Shown here in pieces: positions 8,739 through 16,109 of a DNA stretch of 64,000 bases. This DNA is from Streptococcus australis (GTDB lineage: Bacteria; Bacillota; Bacilli; Lactobacillales; Streptococcaceae), in the NCBI RefSeq assembly GCF_901543175.1, contig NZ_LR594040.1, positions 1,736,001 through 1,800,000 of the forward strand, read 5' to 3'. How positions within the stretch are numbered: position 1 is the stretch's first letter; each line of letters opens with the position of its first letter. The translations under genes and the position numbers were made by a program. The notes below the pieces were generated by a model. The model searched no databases, was not told where the DNA came from, and saw nothing but the letters and a program-made list of their open reading frames with translations.

Positions 8739-9392
8739 TTATTTACCTCCTTTAGTGTTTTTACGAGCTGGAAGAACTTCACCACGGTAGATCCATACTT
8801 TAACACCAAGTTTACCGTATGTAGTATCTGCTTCTTCCCAAGCGTAATCGATATCTGCACGAAGTGTGTGAAGTGGAACAGTTCCTTCAGAGTATCCTTC
8901 AGCACGGGCGATATCTGCACCGTTCAAACGACCTGATACTTGAGTTTTGATTCCTTTAGCTCCAGCACGCATTGCACGTTGGATTGCTTGTTTTTGTGCA
9001 CGACGGAAAGCAACACGTTGCTCCAATTGACGAGCAATTCCTTCACCTACAAGGTGAGCATCCAAATCAGGTTGTTTGATTTCGATGATGTTGATGTGTA
9101 CTTGTTTTCCAGTCAATTTGTTAAGTTTTGCACGGAGTGCATCAACGTTAGCACCGCCTTTACCGATAACCATACCTGGTTTAGCAGTGTGAAGTGAAAC
9201 GTTAACTTTGTTTACTGCGCGTTCAATTTCGATTGTTGAAACTGCTGCGTCAGCCAATTCTTTTTGAACGAATTTACGGATTGCAAGATCTTCATGAAGG
9301 TAATCCGCGTATTCTTTTTCAGCATACCATTTGGCATCCCAATCACGGATGATGCCGACACGCATACCAATTGGATGTACTTTTTGACCCAC
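8739..9392 (-). CDS. rpsC: 30S ribosomal protein S3
   Basis: S3 lines the mRNA entry channel. The 217-residue product begins [19 protein letters not shown], has the KH domain with GKGG ([15 protein letters not shown], about residues 74-88) and ends with a basic tail. AGGAGGTAACATCG precedes the ATG. It is placed 12 bases after rplV and three bases before rplP, the standard S10 operon arrangement. Confidence 0.98.
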
Positions 9393-9404
9393 GATGTTAC
9401 CTCC

Positions 9405-9749
9405 TTATTTTTCTGCAACAGCTACAGTAATGTGAGCTGTACGTTTGTTGATTGGTGAAGCTGAACCTTTCGCACGTGGACGGAAACGTTTCATAGTTGG
9501 TCCTTCGTTTGCGAATGCTTCAGATACTACCAAGTTAGCTTTATCCAAACCAAAGTTGTTTTCAGCGTTAGCTACAGCTGAGTTCAAAACTTTCAAGATG
9601 ATTTCAGCAGCTTTGTTTGGAGTGAATGTCAAGATTGCAATAGCATCGGCTACGCTTTTACCACGGATGTTGTCAAGAACAAGACGTGATTTACGAGGTG
9701 AAACACGTACTGTACGAGCCATTGCTTTAGCTGAAGTAATTTCTGCCAT
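9405..9749 (-). CDS. rplV: 50S ribosomal protein L22
   Basis: L22 lines the peptide exit tunnel; its beta-hairpin loop is a known site of macrolide-resistance changes. The 114-residue product contains [16 protein letters not shown] near the N-terminus and the loop region [20 protein letters not shown] near the C-terminus. I see no insertion or deletion in the loop. AAGGAGAACATAA precedes the ATG. Confidence 0.98.
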   Translation of the reverse strand: MAEITSAKAMARTVRVSPRKSRLVLDNIRGKSVADAIAILTFTPNKAAEIILKVLNSAVANAENNFGLDKANLVVSEAFANEGPTMKRFRPRAKGSASPINKRTAHITVAVAEK

Positions 9750-9760
9750 TTATGTTCTCC

Positions 9761-10042
9761 TTATTTTCTACGTGTTTTCTTGTCGTCTGCAGCGTGACCT
9801 TTGTAAGTACGAGTTGGTGCAAATTCACCAAGCTTGTGACCTACCATGTCTTCTTGGATGTAAACAGGTACGTGTTTACGTCCGTCATAAACTGCGATAG
9901 TGTAACCAATGAAACTTGGGAAGATCGTTGAACGACGTGACCAAGTTTTGATAACTTTTTTCTTTTCGTCATTTGCTTGAGCTTCAACTTTTTTCATCAA
10001 ATGCTCATCGACGAAAGGTCCTTTTTTAAGACTGCGTCCCAT
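9761..10042 (-). CDS. rpsS: 30S ribosomal protein S19
   Basis: S19 lies in the 30S head next to S13. The 93-residue product begins [18 protein letters not shown] and ends [13 protein letters not shown]. The start is the ATG at 10040-10042, with AAAGGAGAAAATATAAAA upstream; the frame extends further but adds non-homologous residues. The 103-base spacer to rplB contains a CTAGTTGC/GCGACTAG hairpin at 10119-10138. Confidence 0.97.
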
Positions 10043-10145
10043 TTTTATATTTTCTCCTTTAAATGTTGTACCACAGCGGCTTGCGCTCACATGGAGCGCT
10101 ACCGAGCTGGCGGATTTCCTAGTTGCTTAGGCGACTAGTTTACTA

Positions 10146-10979
10146 TTATTTCTCGTTGCGACGACGAACGATAAGTTTGTCAGATTTCGCTTTCTTGTTA
10201 CGAGTTTTAAGACCAAGAGCAGGTTTGCCCCATGGAGTAGATGGCGCTTTACGACCAACTGGTGCTTTACCTTCACCACCACCGTGTGGGTGATCGTTAG
10301 GGTTCATTACAGAACCACGAACTGTTGGGCGGATACCTTTCCAACGGCTACGTCCTGCTTTACCAAGGTTCACAAGTCCATGTTGTTCGTTTCCGACAAC
10401 ACCAACTGTTGCACGACAAGTTCCAAGAATCATACGTACTTCGCCAGATTGAAGACGAACAAGAACATATTTACCTTCTTGACCCAATACTTGAGCAGAA
10501 GCACCAGCAGCACGTACCAATTCTCCACCACGACCTGGTTTCAATTCGATGTTGTGGATCAAAGTACCAACTGGGATGTTAGCAAGTGGAAGTGCGTTTC
10601 CGACTTTGATATCTGCTTCTGGACCTGAAACGATACGTTGACCAACTTCAAGACCTTTTGGAGCGATGATGTATGCTTTCACACCGTCAGTGTAGTGTAC
10701 AAGAGCGATGTTTGCAGAACGGTTTGGATCGTACTCGATTGTTTTAACAACAGCTTCAACGTTGTCTTTGTTACGTTTGAAGTCAACCAAACGGTAGAAA
10801 CGTTTGTGTCCACCACCTTGGTGACGAACTGTGATACGACCGTTGTTGTTACGACCAGCCTTGCTCTTCAAAGCAACAAGCAATGATTTTTCAGGAGTGC
10901 TTGTTGTGATTTCAGCGAAATCCAAAGAAGTCATATTACGGCGACCGTTTGTTGTTGGTTTATAAACACGAATTCCCAC
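10146..10979 (-). CDS. rplB: 50S ribosomal protein L2
   Basis: L2 is required for peptidyl-transferase activity and subunit association. The 277-residue product begins [20 protein letters not shown] and keeps the conserved [19 protein letters not shown] loop that carries the catalytic-region histidine. Its ATG is preceded by AGGAGGAAATATCGTGG. It follows rplW by 17 bases. Length is standard. Confidence 0.98.
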   Translation of the reverse strand: MGIRVYKPTTNGRRNMTSLDFAEITTSTPEKSLLVALKSKAGRNNNGRITVRHQGGGHKRFYRLVDFKRNKDNVEAVVKTIEYDPNRSANIALVHYTDGVKAYIIAPKGLEVGQRIVSGPEADIKVGNALPLANIPVGTLIHNIELKPGRGGELVRAAGASAQVLGQEGKYVLVRLQSGEVRMILGTCRATVGVVGNEQHGLVNLGKAGRSRWKGIRPTVRGSVMNPNDHPHGGGEGKAPVGRKAPSTPWGKPALGLKTRNKKAKSDKLIVRRRNEK

Positions 10980-10996
10980 GATATTTCCTCCTTAGA

Positions 10997-11293
10997 TTAT
11001 TCAGCTTCAGCAGCAAACAACTCGATTGCTTTTGAATCAGCTGTAAGTGTGATGATAGCTTTTTTAGTTTTGTTAGTAAAGCCAGTGTAACGTCCAACAC
11101 GTTTAGCTTTTGGTTTTACGTTGATTGTGTTAACGTTGGCAACTTTAACACCTTCGAAAGCAGCTTCAACAGCTTGCTTGATCAAAAGTTTGTGTGCACG
11201 AGTGTCAACTTCAAATACATATTTACCTGCTTCAAGTTGAGCCATTGAGCTTTCAGTGATGACAGGTTTTTTGATAACATCATACAAATTCAT
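10997..11293 (-). CDS. rplW: 50S ribosomal protein L23
   Basis: L23 sits at the tunnel exit and is the docking point for trigger factor and SRP. The 98-residue product begins [20 protein letters not shown] and contains the [17 protein letters not shown] segment. Its start overlaps the rplD stop (TAATG), which implies translational coupling with L4. The downstream gap to rplB is 17 bases. Confidence 0.98.
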
Positions 11294-11916
11294 TATGCAA
11301 GAACCTCCTCGATTTTAGAGATAGCTGCTTGTGTGACAAGAAGTTTGTCGCTATTTGCGATGTCAAGAACACTTGCAGTTGTAGCAGTTGCAACTTTCAC
11401 GTTTGGAAGGTTACGAGCTGAAAGAGCCGCGAATTCATTTCCTTCTTCAAGGATAACAAGAACTTTAGAATCGATGCTCAATGCTGCAAGAACTTTTGCA
11501 AATTCAGCAGTTTTTGGAGCTGTAAATGAAAGAGCGTCTACAGCTACGAATTTGTTTTCAGCAACTTTTTCAGAATAAACTGATTTAAGAGCTAGGCGAC
11601 GAACTTTTTGTGGAAGTTTGTAGCCGTATGAACGTGGAGTTGGTCCGAAGACAACACCACCACCACGCCATTGTGGTGAGCGGATAGAACCTTGACGAGC
11701 ACGTCCAGTTCCTTTTTGACGCCATGGTTTGCGTCCACCACCTGATACTGCAGAGCGGTTTTTAACAGCGTGTGTTCCTTGACGAAGGCTTGCGCGTTGG
11801 CTGATGATCACATCAAACACAACTGATTCATTTGGTTCAATACCAAATACTGCATCGTTAAGAACAACTTGGCCAGCTTCTTTACCAGTTTGGTCAAATA
11901 ATGTTACGTTTGCCAT
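11293..11916 (-). CDS. rplD: 50S ribosomal protein L4
   Basis: L4 lines the exit tunnel through an extended loop and, in several bacteria, is the autogenous repressor of the S10 operon acting on the leader RNA. The 207-residue product contains the loop [18 protein letters not shown], where macrolide-resistance changes cluster; it appears wild type. If L4 control exists here, its targets would be the S10 leader at 13011-13092 and the duplicate upstream. Confidence 0.98.
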
Positions 11917-11940
11917 TGTGACTGATTTCCCCTTTCTTTA

Positions 11941-12567
11941 TTATTTACCAGCTTTAACTGCTGATTTGATAGTGATAAGAGATTTCTTAGCACCTGGTAC
12001 GTTACCTTTGATAAGGATAACGTTCTTTTCTGGAACAACTTGTACAACTTCAAGGTTTTGAATTGTTACGCGGTCGCCACCCATACGTCCTGCAAGGTTT
12101 TTACCTTTGAATACGCGGTTAGGTGCAACAGGTCCCATAGAACCTGGACGACGGTGGTAACGAGAACCGTGAGCCATTGGTCCACGTGATTGTCCGTGAC
12201 GTTTAATAACACCTTGGAAACCTTTACCTTTAGAAGTACCAGTTACGTCAACAACGTCTCCAGCTGCGAATGTTTCAACTGTGATTTCAGCACCAACTTC
12301 CAAGCCTTCAACGTTTTTGAATTCACGAATGAAGCGCTTAGGAGCCGTGTTAGCTTTCGCTACATGTCCTTTAGCAGGTTTGTTGCTCAATACTTCGCGT
12401 TTGTCATCGAAACCAACTTGGATAGCGTTGTATCCGTCTGTTTCAACAGTTTTAACTTGAAGAACAACGTTTGGAGTTGCTTCAATAACTGTTACAGGGA
12501 TCAATTCGCCAGCTTCAGTGAAGATTTGAGTCATTCCCACTTTTTTCCCTAAGATTCCTTTTGTCAT
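11941..12567 (-). CDS. rplC: 50S ribosomal protein L3
   Basis: L3 binds near the 3' end of 23S rRNA and its loop reaches the peptidyl-transferase centre. The 208-residue product begins [20 protein letters not shown] and carries the tip loop [37 protein letters not shown] precedes the ATG. The 82-base gap to rpsJ contains a GAGC/GCTC hairpin segment that has a look-alike at 13908-13938. Confidence 0.98.
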
Positions 12568-12649
12568 GAGAAAATAGTTCCTTTTCTATATTTTTTATTC
12601 AAAAAGTTTTTAACGAGCGTTTTTTATGCTCAAGGTATCAAGCTTTAGA

Positions 12650-12958
12650 TTAAAGTTTGATTTCTACGTTTACACCACTTGGAAGATCCAATTTCATCAA
12701 AGCATCAACTGTTTTTTGAGTTGGGTTAACGATATCGATCAAACGTTTGTGTGTACGCATTTCAAATTGTTCGCGAGAGTCTTTGTATTTGTGAGTCGCA
12801 CGAATGATTGTGTAGAGGCTACGCTCAGTTGGAAGTGGGATTGGACCCGCAACTTGTGCACCTGTACGAGTAGCTGATTCTACGATTTTTGCAGCCGCTG
12901 TATCAAGCGTACGGTGTTCGTAAGCTTTCAAACGGATACGGATTTTTTTGTTTGCCAT
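12650..12958 (-). CDS. rpsJ: 30S ribosomal protein S10 (transcription factor NusE)
   Basis: S10 belongs to the 30S head and doubles as NusE, which pairs with NusB and links NusG to the ribosome. The 102-residue product begins [19 protein letters not shown] and ends [12 protein letters not shown]. It is the first gene of the superoperon, preceded by AAAGGAGAAAAAG and a leader of about 130 nucleotides from the promoter at 13094-13122. Confidence 0.98.
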
Positions 12959-13010
12959 CTTTTTCTCCTTTTCGTCTATTTAAGATAATAGGCTAGCTCC
13001 ACAAGAAAAC

Positions 13011-13151
13011 CGACGCGCGTTGCGTGGCAATGCAACCGAGCGTATCGCAACCTCTTGCATCAAAGCTAAGGCTGTAATTTACAGCACCATAATAGAATAA
13101 CACAAAGCCCCTGCGATTGCAAGGGATTTGTAAGCTTTTTTTCGTTTTTTT
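13011..13151 (-). repeat. S10 operon promoter and leader, proximal copy
   Basis: About 141 bases that recur, diverged, at 13982-14123. In the minus direction the block runs from a T-rich upstream tract through the promoter into the first ~80 nucleotides of leader RNA. The RNA contains a GCTGTAAATTACAGC hairpin and a longer arm GTTGCG/CGCAAC. The other copy keeps the same arm as GTTGTG/CACAAC, a compensatory change. This is the position expected for an S10 leader that senses L4, but the fold does not obviously match the Bacillus leader by eye. Confidence 0.7.
13094..13122 (-). promoter_or_regulatory. S10 operon promoter
   Basis: Minus-strand -35 TTGCAA (13117-13122) and -10 TATTCT (13094-13099) are separated by exactly 17 bases, with a TGTG just before the -10. 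Transcription should begin near 13087 and enter the leader of rpsJ. The upstream flank is T/A-rich (AAAAAAACGAAAAAAAGC), as expected for an UP-like region at a strong ribosomal promoter. Confidence 0.85.
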
Positions 13152-13214
13152 ACTAACCTAAGTTACTAGAGTATGTTCTGATCCTCTTTCGTAAATAAAA
13201 CTTAGTTCGACAAT

Positions 13215-13628
13215 TTACCCATTTTTGGGGGTGGCGATAAAGATAGATACTGTCTGATCTGGATCATATTTTTCAAAATCAATACTATACTGACGTTGCA
13301 GTTCTCTTGCTTCTTCTGCCTGCCAAATTTGTTGCCAGGTATGGAGAAAACCTTTTGAATCACTTGTATCCACCTCAAATACTTGGTAGGTTTGTCCCGA
13401 AGTGTCAAAATCCCAGTCTTCTTTATCGGATAGACTACAGAGCGACAAGCTGTAATCCCCCTTGTAGTCGCTGACATAATCATGATAGACTGCATAAATC
13501 GGAAGCCCTTGGGCAAATGCCTCCTCTACTTCTTTCTGGTGCTCCTGCCATAGATGGCTAATTTTTTCCATCATGTTTGGATCTTGGAAATTATTTGTAG
13601 AGATACTACTGATTATTTTTAAAAACAT
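13215..13628 (-). CDS. GyrI-like / effector-binding domain protein
   Basis: A 137-residue stand-alone protein resembling the GyrI-like small-molecule-binding fold (AraC-type effector-binding domain). Supporting segments are YAVYHDYVSDYKGDYS, the YQVFEVDTSDSKG strand, the TWQQIWQ helix and the closing motif SIDFEKYDPDQTVSIFIAT, typical of these domains. There is no DNA-binding region. The start at 13628 has AAAGGAGCGAAGGA before ATG. The gene lies between two copies of the S10 promoter/leader, so the distal copy would transcribe it with a ~430-nt leader and could read on into rpsJ. Ligand unknown. Confidence 0.8.
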   Translation of the reverse strand: MFLKIISSISTNNFQDPNMMEKISHLWQEHQKEVEEAFAQGLPIYAVYHDYVSDYKGDYSLSLCSLSDKEDWDFDTSGQTYQVFEVDTSDSKGFLHTWQQIWQAEEARELQRQYSIDFEKYDPDQTVSIFIATPKNG

Positions 13629-13981
13629 TCCTTCGCTCCTTTTACTTTCACTTCTAAGGTGACTGACTAGCAATCAACCTCAGCTCTAAACTTTCTAACT
13701 ACCAAGAGGCTAATTCACGCAACAAAATGAAATAGCATTCTTTGCGTATAGGATATATCACACCATTCACTATCAACTCCCTTTTCCCAGAAAAAACGGT
13801 GCCTATAACAAACAAAACGTTCAATTTACCGGTCTCAACTAGAGCTGAAAAACAATGCAGGCTTCAACCAAGATCATCCTTCCAATTCTTATTGATATAG
13901 TCTGGAAAATTTTTAACGAACATTTTTTGTGCCCAAGTCTAAGACATAAAGGGATTCAAACTCAAAGCAAAAATAGGAAAT

Positions 13982-14123
13982 CGACGCGCGTTGTGTGGCA
14001 GTGTATCCAATCGTGGTCACAACCTCTTGCATCACAGCTAAAGATGTGATTTACAGCACCACGGTAGAATAACACAAAGCCCCTGCGATTGCAAGGGATT
14101 TGTGAGCTTTTTTTCGTTTTTTT
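13982..14123 (-). repeat. S10 operon promoter and leader, distal duplicate
   Basis: A diverged second copy of 13011-13151. The promoter core is unchanged, while the leader part has changed at many sites but keeps the long arm through a compensatory pair (GTTGTG/CACAAC instead of GTTGCG/CGCAAC). Both ends match sharply: CGACGCGCGTTG at one end and TTTCGTTTTTTT at the other. It points toward the GyrI-like gene and, through it, rpsJ. Confidence 0.75.
14067..14095 (-). promoter_or_regulatory. Duplicate S10-type promoter
   Basis: Minus-strand -35 TTGCAA (14090-14095), 17-base spacer and -10 TATTCT (14067-14072), with a spacer matching the S10 promoter at 13094-13122. It would drive the GyrI-like gene through a long leader. 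Confidence 0.75.
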
Positions 14124-14195
14124 AAGATGAAACCGTTTTCTCTTTTTATCTTTCCAAAATTACGGATTTATATCTATAAAAAACTACCTTTTCTT

Positions 14196-14822
14196 CTATA
14201 TATTGTGTGTCATTTTGACCTCAATTTTACCTTCTGATTGCTCCACTAAGATATCCGCCTTAGACTCGGTTTCTTTATAGTAGTGTAGATATTGCTCCCG
14301 TCTCATCTGATGGCTAGCCAATATAAAGGATGCATCGCGATTCCTAACAGTCGTATCTCGAGCTAGACGTCGCTTTAATTCGGTCTCCTCATCCGTATAG
14401 AAACAGATGGTTTTGTCAAAGAGTTCCTTGGGTAGAAAGCCCACAGACATCCCTTCAACAATCAGAATCGGCTTAGCTCCAGACAAGATCTCACTAGCCC
14501 TCCAAGGTTCTTCAATTGTCAAGACATCCATACCCGCCTGCAAGGCTAAGATATCTCTCTGCAAACTTGCCAATTCATGTGCCACCGGCAGACAAGCTGT
14601 CACCTTTTGCTCTGTCGCTTGCTTTGGTACTACCAGATGACGGTCTGAGGTAATATAGGGATCTGTTTCTAGCAAATTTACTGTGGTAGAATCTAAAGCT
14701 TGGTACAATTCCTGTGCAAAAGTTGATTTACCCGAAGCCCCATGGCCGTAAATTCCCAGTGTTTTGACTTTTCCGATTTCTATCTCTGAGACCAGTTGTT
14801 CTATCAGGTCTTTTTTCTTCAT
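14196..14822 (-). CDS. P-loop kinase, uridine kinase-like
   Basis: A 208-residue protein with a Walker A motif GIYGHGASGKSTFAQ near residues 23-37, then LLETDPYIT and ILIVEGMSVGF, the layout of the uridine kinase/phosphoribulokinase group of P-loop kinases. It is shorter and more divergent than canonical Udk, so the substrate is uncertain. Its ATG overlaps the nrdG stop by four bases (ATGA), showing translational coupling; a nucleoside or cofactor role linked to the anaerobic reductase is an inference. Confidence 0.8.
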   Translation of the reverse strand: MKKKDLIEQLVSEIEIGKVKTLGIYGHGASGKSTFAQELYQALDSTTVNLLETDPYITSDRHLVVPKQATEQKVTACLPVAHELASLQRDILALQAGMDVLTIEEPWRASEILSGAKPILIVEGMSVGFLPKELFDKTICFYTDEETELKRRLARDTTVRNRDASFILASHQMRREQYLHYYKETESKADILVEQSEGKIEVKMTHNI

Positions 14823-15415
14823 TCTCTCTTCACCTGTTCATAGCTTTCTTTTCCGTCATTGAGCTTATCCCAAATCACTACTTGCCCACTTTTGAGAGAT
14901 TTTTGCACATCAATAATCCGTTGATTAGAAGACCCTCGAAACTGGAGCATGAGATTGCGCTTGCTTTTATCATACCGTCCATCGACAAGGATGTCAATCA
15001 GCGATAAGAGTTCCAATTTGTCTGGAGTCTCCAGCATCATTTCTTCCCAAGTGTAGCCCGTCCAGGACCAGATGTCTTTGTCTGGCAGTTCCTTTCGAAT
15101 ACGTTTAACGAGAGGTAAGAGGATACCCGTATTAAGAAAAGGTTCTCCTCCCAGCAAGGTCAAGCCTTGAACATAGGGCTGGGCAAGGTCTACCATAATC
15201 TGTTCTTCTAACTCTGCTGTATAAGGAATACCTGCATTGAAAGACCAAGTCGCAACATTATAGCATCCTTCGCAGTGAAACATGCAACCTGATACATAGA
15301 GAGAGTTTCGCACACCTTCTCCATCGACAAAGTTAAAGGCCTTGTAATCAATGATTCGCCCTTTACTAAGTTCCTCACTTTTCCATTCACCTGGTTTTGG
15401 TGTATTCCATGTCAT
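14819..15415 (-). CDS. nrdG: Anaerobic ribonucleotide reductase activating protein
   Basis: A radical SAM enzyme that installs the glycyl radical on NrdD. The 198-residue protein has the class motif Cys-X3-Cys-X2-Cys in CMFHCEGCYN (about residues 43-52) for the 4Fe-4S cluster, GGEPF for SAM binding, and WSWTGYTWEE, typical of NrdG. It is four bases downstream of the acetyltransferase gene in the nrdD-led operon. Length matches the streptococcal family. Confidence 0.96.
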   Translation of the reverse strand: MTWNTPKPGEWKSEELSKGRIIDYKAFNFVDGEGVRNSLYVSGCMFHCEGCYNVATWSFNAGIPYTAELEEQIMVDLAQPYVQGLTLLGGEPFLNTGILLPLVKRIRKELPDKDIWSWTGYTWEEMMLETPDKLELLSLIDILVDGRYDKSKRNLMLQFRGSSNQRIIDVQKSLKSGQVVIWDKLNDGKESYEQVKRE

Positions 15416-15419
15416 CCTT

Positions 15420-15920
15420 TTACTCCAAATCTATCCAGTAACGTTCTACACCATTGCGAATATCCTCAATAAGACCTCCATTTGCAAGAATGACGGCTCT
15501 GCTAGCCGGATTTTCCACACTGCAGGTCACAAGCGCTTTTTTGATATTCTTTTGCTTGGCTACTTGCAAGCCTTGTCGGAGAGCTTCTTTGGCATAACCT
15601 TTGCCTCTTTCAGACGGGCGGATGGAGTAGCCGATATGGCCCCCATTTTCTAGTAAGTAGTCATTTAATCGGAGACGAAGGTTGAGAAAGCCAAGAGCCT
15701 GGCCTGCTACGTCAAAACTAACCAGCTGGATAGCAGGAACCCAGTTTTCAGGAATATTGAGTCCCGCTTCCGCTTGAAGATTTTCTTCTAGCCACTCTTC
15801 ATAAACAAAATTGTTGGCGTTCCAAAAGCCACCATCGTGGGGTGATTGAGTCTGTTCAAACTCTGCCATCATCTCTAAAACTGTTTCTTTATCTGCCAAT
15901 CTTGGTCTGCGTAGTATCAT
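15420..15920 (-). CDS. GNAT family N-acetyltransferase
   Basis: A 166-residue acetyltransferase. The acetyl-CoA binding motif is in GYSIRPSERGKGYAKEALRQ (about residues 98-117), followed by CSVENPASRAVILANGG, the RimJ/RimL-like pattern. The start chosen is the ATG at 15918-15920, four bases after AATTGGAGGT; a TTG four codons upstream would lie in that ribosome-binding site. Substrate unknown. It is embedded between nrdD and nrdG, an arrangement I remember from pneumococcus. Confidence 0.88.
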   Translation of the reverse strand: MILRRPRLADKETVLEMMAEFEQTQSPHDGGFWNANNFVYEEWLEENLQAEAGLNIPENWVPAIQLVSFDVAGQALGFLNLRLRLNDYLLENGGHIGYSIRPSERGKGYAKEALRQGLQVAKQKNIKKALVTCSVENPASRAVILANGGLIEDIRNGVERYWIDLE

Positions 15921-15957
15921 TTTTACCTCCAATTAAGAGAAAAGCGAGAGCGGACTC

Positions 15958-16098
15958 TCACTTTTTCTTGTTCTTGTTTAAAAACTGTTCTCTGAGGTTG
16001 AGCAAGCGTTCTTTTTTACCTGTTCCACCTTTAGAGTATTTCTCGTGATAACGGGTCACTTGTGCGCGTCCCTTATCGTCTAATTGGTATTTCCCCAT
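15958..16098 (-). CDS. 46-residue basic protein in the nrdD operon
   Basis: A small gene read from the minus strand directly after nrdD. The product starts MGKYQLDDKGRAQVTRYHEK, has a KGGTGKKERLL segment and ends in a Lys/Asn-rich tail, so it is very basic. Its start is 11 bases downstream of the nrdD stop, with a weak GGAAACGCA ribosome-binding region. A similar small gene occurs at this position in pneumococcus as I remember. Function unknown; RNA or ribosome association is only a guess from charge. Confidence 0.7.
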   Translation of the reverse strand: MGKYQLDDKGRAQVTRYHEKYSKGGTGKKERLLNLREQFLNKNKKK

Positions 16099-16109
16099 TG
16101 CGTTTCCTT

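Larger units (their letters stand above)
13629..14195. other. 567-base gene-free stretch with duplicated S10 leader
   Basis: No convincing reading frame is present on either strand. The right part (13982-14123) is the second copy of the S10 promoter and leader. At 13908-13938 there is a 31-base segment matching the rpsJ-rplC spacer (12604-12634) at about 26 positions, all differences being transitions. The rest, 13640-13900, shows nothing I can name. Confidence 0.6.

Noticed and set aside
9445..9900. Long plus-strand frames antisense to ribosomal protein genes
   Set aside because: They mirror codon bias of real genes on the other strand, have no ribosome-binding sites and resemble no known protein.
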